A DNA stretch of 64,000 bases from contig CM043945.1 in NCBI GenBank assembly GCA_014529385.2, positions 3,568,312 through 3,632,311 of the forward strand. Reading direction: 5' to 3'. The translations under genes and the position numbers were made by a program. Below the pieces are notes generated by a model. It did no database searches. It saw nothing but the letters and a program-made list of their open reading frames with translations, and was not told where the DNA came from. This DNA comes from Adiantum capillus-veneris. Lineage: Eukaryota > Streptophyta > Polypodiopsida > Polypodiales > Pteridaceae. Below, piece by piece: positions 62,417-64,000 of this stretch (its first letter is position 1; each line of letters opens with the position of its first letter).

Positions 62417-62654
62417 GTTAGTATTGCAGTTTCAAGTTATGCATCATTGCATATGCGAGATCATAGGAATATATTATTTACCTTATGAAAAGAAAACACG
62501 GACCGAAACCACGGGCTTAACCCCAAGAAACTCGTCATATGTTTGACAAGTAGGAAAGATTGTCTAGTTAAACTGGTTGCTATAGGAAAGAATGTTTGTC
62601 CAAAACCTTTGGTATGGTTTCTCTCAAGTCTCTCTACTTATTAGCGTTGGTATT

Positions 62655-62825
62655 ATGTGGAAGTTGCCGAGGCGTGAGATGACGCCCAGAATGGCACCAC
62701 TGATGCTGTGGTGGGAGTACACCCAGATTAGCCCAGCTGGATACTGTAGTTTTGTTTTGCCGTGGCGTGAGGATGACGCCCAGATTGGCACCGTTGTTGC
62801 TGTGACGGGAGTACGTCCAAATTAG
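62655..62825. repeat. Two-copy imperfect repeat, about 105 bp
   Basis: 'tgccg(a/t)ggcgtgag' with 'atgacgcccaga(a/t)tggcacc' and 'gggagtac(a/g)(c/t)cca(g/a)attagc' occurs at about 62661 and 62760. Confidence 0.75.
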
Positions 62826-63498
62826 CACAACGAGTACTTGTCGAGCGGTATGGGACGCTCATGAGGACAAGGATTTTTATGAATAATGTATACACCGATC
62901 GGACATAATAGCGCCAATAGAGATTCTTGAGTGAACCTAATCCAAGGGTTGTTGGTTTAAAATCGGACGACTTCTTGTTTGACAATTGTTTGCAATACTG
63001 TTTGAAGGGCTATTTTAACGAACCGGTATCAAAAATAAAGTAAAGGAACATGTATGTTTAAACAATGTGGTAGTAATTAGATAACAAAAGAAGGGTGAGT
63101 GTGGTGTGGAAAGTGGGAGAATGATACCCCGACGGTATCATTCTATGGACGGGTGGACCCGATGAGTCGGGTAACTCTCCAACGCTAGAATTTTTTTTTA
63201 GTCATAAATCTTAAAAGAGACAAACCTTGGCGGCTGTGCTTCTGAAACATGGAGAAAAAAGCGCACAGGTTGGTCACTCTAAGATTTATAATTTTAGGTA
63301 TAATTGATTATAGATAGTTTTTAGATAGGGTTATGGTGGTCACGCTCCGCCATAGCGAGATAGGACCAATCCTTCACTAACGGTTCATGCCCGTGGCTAC
63401 GTAGTAGCTAAGGCAATGTCCGTTGGTTTTTCCTTATCAGGATTGGAGACCTATCAAAGGTACTCCGCTCCTCTCGACAAGGGGAAGGGACCTCACAC

Positions 63499-63510
63499 TG
63501 GTATCAGAGC
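63499..63510 (+). other. Element K primer-binding site
   Basis: TGGTATCAGAGC, complementary to initiator-Met tRNA, one base after the LTR end. It would lie within the inferred intron. Confidence 0.75.
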
Positions 63511-63637
63511 CTAGGTTCAAGCTTGGGGAGATTTTTAGATTGATTTTTGGATATTGAAGGATGCGAATGTTTGAAATAATAGAAGAACCTAGAAAAATTG
63601 TTTTGAGTTTTTATATGGTATTGAAGATTGAACTTTC

Positions 63638-64000
63638 ATGGTACAGGAAAATGTTCATTCAGCCTACCAGAAATTCCAGGTGTTCACCATCATGTTTGAA
63701 AATGCATGCCAATCACCAAATTATCAGTTTCGAAAAAGGGTGATGATGATTTTGGATAGGGTGTTTGCACCACCTATTCCAAGGGTGCATAGAGGATGGG
63801 GTATCAACTGGAGTCCATCTGGAGGAATCTATACCATCGATGCTGACAAGATATGGTGCATGGATACCAACCTCCAGAAACTTCGATGGGCAGAGAAGTT
63901 AAAAGTCATCGAAGTGTATCTTTTCATTGGTACTAAGAATCTGGTTGCTACCATTACCTTGGGAGGAGAAAAGATATCTCAGACTCAATGGGTCTATAAC
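63638..64000 (+). CDS. Element K first internal ORF, open at the window end
   Basis: From ATG 63638, or from the inferred acceptor at 63647, the frame is open to the last base (121 codons). It reads NVHSAYQKFQVFTIMFENACQ, KRVMMILDRVFAPPIPRVH, GWGINWSPSGGIYTIDADK and LRWAEKLKVIEVYLFIGTK. I recognise no named domain. Its position, 130 bp after a primer-binding site, is that of Gag. The acceptor context TTTCATGGTACAG/GAAAAT is acceptable for a plant intron, with U-rich sequence upstream. Confidence 0.5.
   Translation, partial: MVQENVHSAYQKFQVFTIMFENACQSPNYQFRKRVMMILDRVFAPPIPRVHRGWGINWSPSGGIYTIDADKIWCMDTNLQKLRWAEKLKVIEVYLFIGTKNLVATITLGGEKISQTQWVYN

Larger units (their letters stand above)
60994..63497 (+). 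mobile_element. Element K LTR, about 2.5 kb
   Basis: Begins TGTGTGGCC after a polypurine tract and ends ACCTCACA two bases before a primer-binding site, so both ends are defined by function. A consensus plant TATA box (CTATAAATAGAG) lies about 190 bp in. The 75 bp tandem array, an ATG-initiated reading frame (62294) and a two-copy 100 bp repeat follow within it. No second LTR copy is in the window, so the length is inferred from the two flanking signals alone. Confidence 0.5.

Overview
The window is nuclear DNA of a land plant with a large, repeat-rich genome. The support for this is Ty1/copia elements primed by initiator-Met tRNA, plant-type L1-like LINEs, a multi-intron DEAH-box helicase gene, and many long (GA)n, (AC)n and (AT)n tracts. 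I cannot name the species. Nothing looks bacterial, organellar or like a CRISPR array. Most of the sequence is nested, mutated transposable elements; only two stretches look like host-type genes, and both are damaged.

Layout. 1-1728: unassigned DNA with short tandem repeats and a possible LTR. 1729-12290: an L1-like LINE on the minus strand (LINE-I), split by LTR element A (1878-11039, target duplication TGTCT). A carries a gag-like ORF but no pol, and is itself split inside its right LTR by element B (6357-10973). 12477-13302: an LTR distantly like A's. 13963-20861: a chain of fragments of one copia family (C) in alternating orientation, joined through palindromic LTR ends. 20862-21687: a small Ty3-like integrase remnant. 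21688-24799: nine exons of a DHX33/DEAH10-type RNA helicase with one in-frame TGA and no Walker A exon in view. 24800-32461: mostly featureless, with microsatellites and one unknown ORF.

32462-37950: copia element D, complete in layout but with several frame breaks, target duplication CATCC, sitting in an older LTR. 38571-48310: a second LINE (LINE-E) on the minus strand, interrupted by copia element F (41939-46565). 49240-50881: a third, 5'-truncated LINE (LINE-H) between two (GA)n tracts. 52974-53252: a copia RNase H fragment. 54950-56966: minus-strand exon-like blocks resembling a beta-class N6/N4 DNA methyltransferase. 57140-60453: decayed retroelement-like coding sequence on the plus strand. 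60994-63497: a 2.5 kb LTR (element K) with a polypurine tract before it and a primer-binding site after it. An ORF that appears to be spliced from a start codon inside that LTR across the primer-binding site runs off the window end.

The most unusual points are: (1) family C, where one derivative keeps gag-protease-integrase core and its opposite-strand neighbour keeps integrase C-terminus-RT-RNase H, the two overlapping by about 50 bp and each keeping a primer-binding site and polypurine tract; (2) the apparent LTR-encoded first exon of element K; (3) the methyltransferase-like locus; and (4) the helicase locus with a single CGA-to-TGA-type stop among otherwise clean exons.
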